DNA from: Phallusia fumigata
Lineage: Eukaryota; Chordata; Ascidiacea; Phlebobranchia; Ascidiidae
Length of the DNA stretch: 64,000 nucleotides
NCBI GenBank assembly: GCA_008931825.1
Contig: QXVZ01001074.1
Span: forward strand, 1 to 64,000
Direction: 5' to 3'
Position 1 is the first letter of the stretch; every line of letters begins with the position of its first letter. The translations under genes were made by a program, and so were the position numbers. The notes below the pieces were generated by a model. That model did no database searches. It saw only the letters and a list, made by a program, of their open reading frames with translations, and was not told the DNA's origin. Shown one piece after another: positions 60,701-64,000 of the stretch.

Positions 60701-63700
60701 GTGAAAAAGGATCTTACAAAACTTCGTTTTAGATGTAAGAACGTAAGAGGAGCGTCAAAACAAATGGCGGATAGGGGCGTTGTATAAAAGCTACTTCGCC
60801 CATTTTTTTATGAGATTAAGTTGTCGTTACTAAAAAAGGGGTACAGACACTGGATGTCGCCACATGTATCAGTTAGCACTAAAAGCATCGCCAAGGTTAG
60901 GCTGTACGTTTTTTAATCAACTATTGATCAATCGTAGATTTGCCTTTTATACTCGGTCTCTGTAACTGTCTTCGAATATTTCACCAGAACGACCCTGGGA
61001 TTAAGACTCCAATCGTGAGCCTAGCACATCATTCCGTACACGAAGGACTCTACAACCTTGGAAACGCTTCCACGAGCGGTCTCAAGTTGTCGGACGGCAG
61101 CGAACCGATGCACGTGATCATGGTGCGACACAAGGACAGCGAGAACTTCAAGAAGTTTTGTCGCGACTCTGTGATCGTCGTTCTTCCTCCGGAGTTCGAC
61201 TTTCTAGGCCGAGGTACTTGGTTATAGTTTTTCGGTTAAGTCGTTTGATAAGATATATACTGTGCGCGTAAACCCGACTTAAATTGTTACCAACGACTTC
61301 CCCTACTGCGCCTAAACCCTTCTTCATTTTTATAATAAAAGGTGGACTCAAACAGATAGCTGAGTTCTGTGCACAGTCACCTCTGCGTTAATTTATCATG
61401 AATCACATATTTTTCACAATAAAAGTAGAAAAGCGGCCAATCAAGAGTCTGAACCCCTGCCTTCTACAACACGGTCGTTTAAAAAAAACAAGCACAATGA
61501 AAAGTTGATGTTTCGAACATTTTGCTTTTTTAAACCTTTTGCTGTCAGGAATGGTTGAAAAAGTTAAATATACTTCCCTGAAAATAGTTCTCCAATAAAA
61601 AAAAATGGTTCTCCAACAAAAGTTAAGCCACCAACTGCCCAAAACCGACGTGTGGATTTACATGCCTACGCACTATTGCCACAATAACAAAAACACTACA
61701 ACACACCACCCACTACTGCACAATCCCCCGGGTGCGATAAACAATCCCCCACTCACATTTACGGCAAGTAAAACTCCTTTAGTGGTCGCATAACAGATAC
61801 ACGTCACGTGTGCTGCTCAAGCTTTAGTTTATTCGTCGCGTGATTTACAGGTTCCTTGAAGTTCGCTGCCCAAGTTCTCTTCCAACATTTCTACGACACA
61901 GAAGTTCCGCGACAAAAGGAAGCTGATTCCATCTGGCCGTTTGTACTCTTGGTCGATGATGCTTGTGTGTCGTGGAGTGAGTGGAGGTCCATCCAGATTG
62001 CCGACGATTTTAGGTTAGTATTTTGATACCTGGGAAGTGTAGCATCTCCCTCTACTTTGTCCCTAATAAGTGTGTATACAATTTCAGCGTTTTCAGCGAA
62101 CGAAAGTAATTATCCCTTTGATACGGTTTTAGGAGTTGACTAATACTGTTTTAATGAGTCACATCCATTTTTTCTCATCCGCATTAATACCATGTGTTTG
62201 ATCCCATGCGTTTAAAAGACAACTTTTGAAAAGTTTCTGTGGTGCCACCCTTCCCTTGATGGCCCAAGCACGTGCTTACGAAAGCTTTTTATTTACTTGA
62301 AGCAGTGATGACAACAGCAATTGGACGAGCGTATCGTTTGGCGAAGTTGTCGAGAGTTTAGAAGCTTCGGTGGACGATCAATTCGCAGCTGTTGGATTAA
62401 GGCGATGGACTGGTAATATGAAAGATCCTGACACCATGCCAAATGTGGAATACTTAAAAAACCGGGTAGGCCAATAGAATGGAAATTTTGGTGCAGCACA
62501 TTTTGCTCGTAACATTCTGAGAAAAACATCATGGTGCCTGTCGGTAAAAACATGACCAATTCTGGCAATGTAATTCTTAACGTTTAGACACGCTATGCGA
62601 CGTGTCTCGGAAATGTGTTTTTTTTTTCATTTTTACACATATGTAAGCGTCAAAGTACAAGCATTTTAGCCATTGAAATTTGTTTTATGCTTTTAGGATA
62701 TACAGAGCGGCAACTACTTCTCAGAGCGCGTTATCGGATCTTGTGTCATGCTTAACCTGCGTAAGACACGTGACGTCACCTACAACTGCACAAGGTACAC
62801 ATTTATTCTTCTTTATTTGCTTAGAATGTGTACGTTTAACAATGTGTCTTGTTTCACGTGATTGCGTAGGTTCTACAACGAGGACATTGATTGGTCAATT
62901 CGCGCAGCATCATGTGGCTTAAAAGTTTGCCGTGTGGAGAGCATTGCAGTGGCCGTTAAAGCGATAGCACCAACGGAGAACGACCTGATTGACCCGGAAA
63001 AGTATTAATTACTGAAAAACTCATGCCCCAATAGTAATCAGATTGTTACAGCGACAATTTGCTTCTTCAGATCGAAAACCCTTATGACAGCCGCCGACTC
63101 TGAGTTTGAGCCTCTCGCATTCCACCCGCACCAACTGCTGGAAACTTACTTCAGCCGTAACGCGTCCGAATTGTTTCCCCTCAGCAAGAACGAGCCGTCG
63201 CATCCAGTGCTCTGCCTCGACGGCTATGTGTCGCTAGGGTCCGAGGTAAGCTAATATTTTGCGCTGATGCCGCCGCTTAACCAGAGGAAAGGTGAGACAG
63301 AGGTGTCCAACCGGGGCGTGGGTCGATTCCGATTCGGCCACATTCGTGCGCAGGCGAGAAATGTCCGGGAAAAACTATGGTTTGCACTAATAAGAATGGG
63401 CTCCTTTTTTATGTGTTCGTGGTTATTAATCACATTTGCCCTTTTTTTATTTTGCAGATATTTGTTGAGTTTACCAGCAGTCATCCCCTCGCACCATCGT
63501 GGGCAGTGGATTGCAGCAAGGAATACGGAGCTCTCCTGTTGTTCTGTCCCGGCGCCAACGTAAAACCAGAGTTCCTTCACGAGTTTTCGTTTATTGAAGG
63601 TAATGGTTTTTTGGTTTACTGCCGAGTCACAAGTAAAGCTAACATGACGGTACAATTTTTAAGCCGTTGAATTTATTTTCAATTTGTCCTCTACATTGTG

Positions 63701-64000
63701 TACATGACACAGGGGAGACAAACGAGCAGCGCTTTATGCAGTCGGTTAAGGCTGTATGTAAAGGATTACAATCATATGCACTTTGTACAACACATTTACA
63801 AAAAAAAACGTGTATGTGTTTATAAACTGAGCCTTCGCAACTGCGAGATTTATACATACATTATCTATCTTCAGGAACATGAGAGATACGAAAAGTAGCT
63901 TCAACAAAAACAATTGCCAGAGAACTTGTAACATTGTATTTGCAAACAGGTGCGACGGTTTGTGTGATCAGCAACGACCGCAGCTCACTCCGCCAATCAG
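48770..64000 (+). CDS. GREB1-like: GREB1/GREB1L homologue, 3' end cut by the window
   Basis: Nuclear protein; vertebrate GREB1 is an oestrogen-receptor cofactor with a glycosyltransferase-like domain. Exons: 48770-48932, 48989-49150, 49221-49348, 49414-49586, 49649-49737, 49882-50070, 50254-50481, 50539-50802, 51014-51243, 51309-51396, 51537-51757, 52083-52215, 52439-52555, 52877-53040, 53215-53423, 53494-53577, 53842-54004, 54160-54248, 54672-54828, 55549-55683, 56071-56136, 56205-56317, 56477-56679, 56753-56831, 57727-57845, 57911-57996, 58356-58468, 58782-58952, 59242-59299, 59369-59474, 60289-60368, 60473-60646, 60988-61213, 61851-62013, 62306-62465, 62697-62794, 62870-63001, 63071-63245, 63458-63599, 63950-end; about 1900 codons, all in phase. 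Landmarks: FEEALHSSIESSLRS at the N-terminus, GFCKTGKDIRLS, the CVGCGEKALHTF CxxC site, basic PPKKRQK, FYRKW before a divergent helicase-like segment, IWPFVLLVDDACVSW in the transferase region, and ATVCVISNDRSSLRQ at the window edge. Confidence 0.95.
49738..49770 (+). other. Alternative donor segment of GREB1 exon 5
   Basis: Exon 5 can end at 49737 (GAAG|GTAGAG) or at 49770 (GCAG|GTACTT). Both leave the same phase, so use of the second donor inserts eleven residues (GRAERQGSRIA) just before the conserved GFCKTGKD block. Which is used cannot be told from sequence. Confidence 0.4.

Overview
The window looks like nuclear DNA of a tunicate of the Ciona type. Genes are intron-rich with small exons, canonical GT-AG splice sites and AT-rich introns. 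The gene set is animal and chordate-like (MUC13-like mucin, MYT1-family zinc-finger factor, delta-type glutamate receptor, GREB1). Four isolated single N characters are each followed by a near-identical copy of the sequence just before them, as expected where two haplotypes of a very polymorphic animal were joined end to end. No bacterial features, no rRNA and no CRISPR were seen.

Layout. 1-4.8 kb: a yeast/plant/insect-type flavin-containing monooxygenase on +, preceded by a decayed copy of one of its exons. 6.3-8.9 kb: a single-pass membrane mucin on + with EGF-SEA-EGF-EGF-TM order. 10.7-16.6 kb: a complete MYT1/MYT1L/ST18 homologue on - (18 coding exons, 1259 codons plus stop) with only four CCHHC fingers. 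16.6-28.4 kb: almost 12 kb without a convincing gene, containing four back-to-back E-boxes; the natural candidate for Myt1 regulatory DNA or a very long intron. 28.4-32.8 kb: a polar, serine-rich - strand protein I do not recognise, with an RVKF (PP1-docking-like) sequence made at an exon junction and a tRNA-derived SINE in one intron. 34.4-42.6 kb: a complete delta-type ionotropic glutamate receptor (GRID1/2-like) on +, head-to-head with the previous gene. 43.2-43.8 kb: a small two-exon unknown gene on -, tail-to-tail with the receptor. 48.8-64.0 kb: a GREB1/GREB1L homologue on +, 39 exons, about 1900 codons, cut by the window end only some tens of codons before the expected C-terminus.

The genes do not form one pathway. 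Two (Myt1, GluD) have neural roles in other animals. Exon boundaries were chosen by splice consensus, reading-frame phase and recalled homology; phases close exactly for Myt1 and GluD and agree at every internal junction of GREB1. The weak points are two SEA-domain exons of the mucin and the 3' end of the unknown - strand gene. Coordinates of individual exon ends may be off by a base or two. All family assignments are from memory, without a database search.
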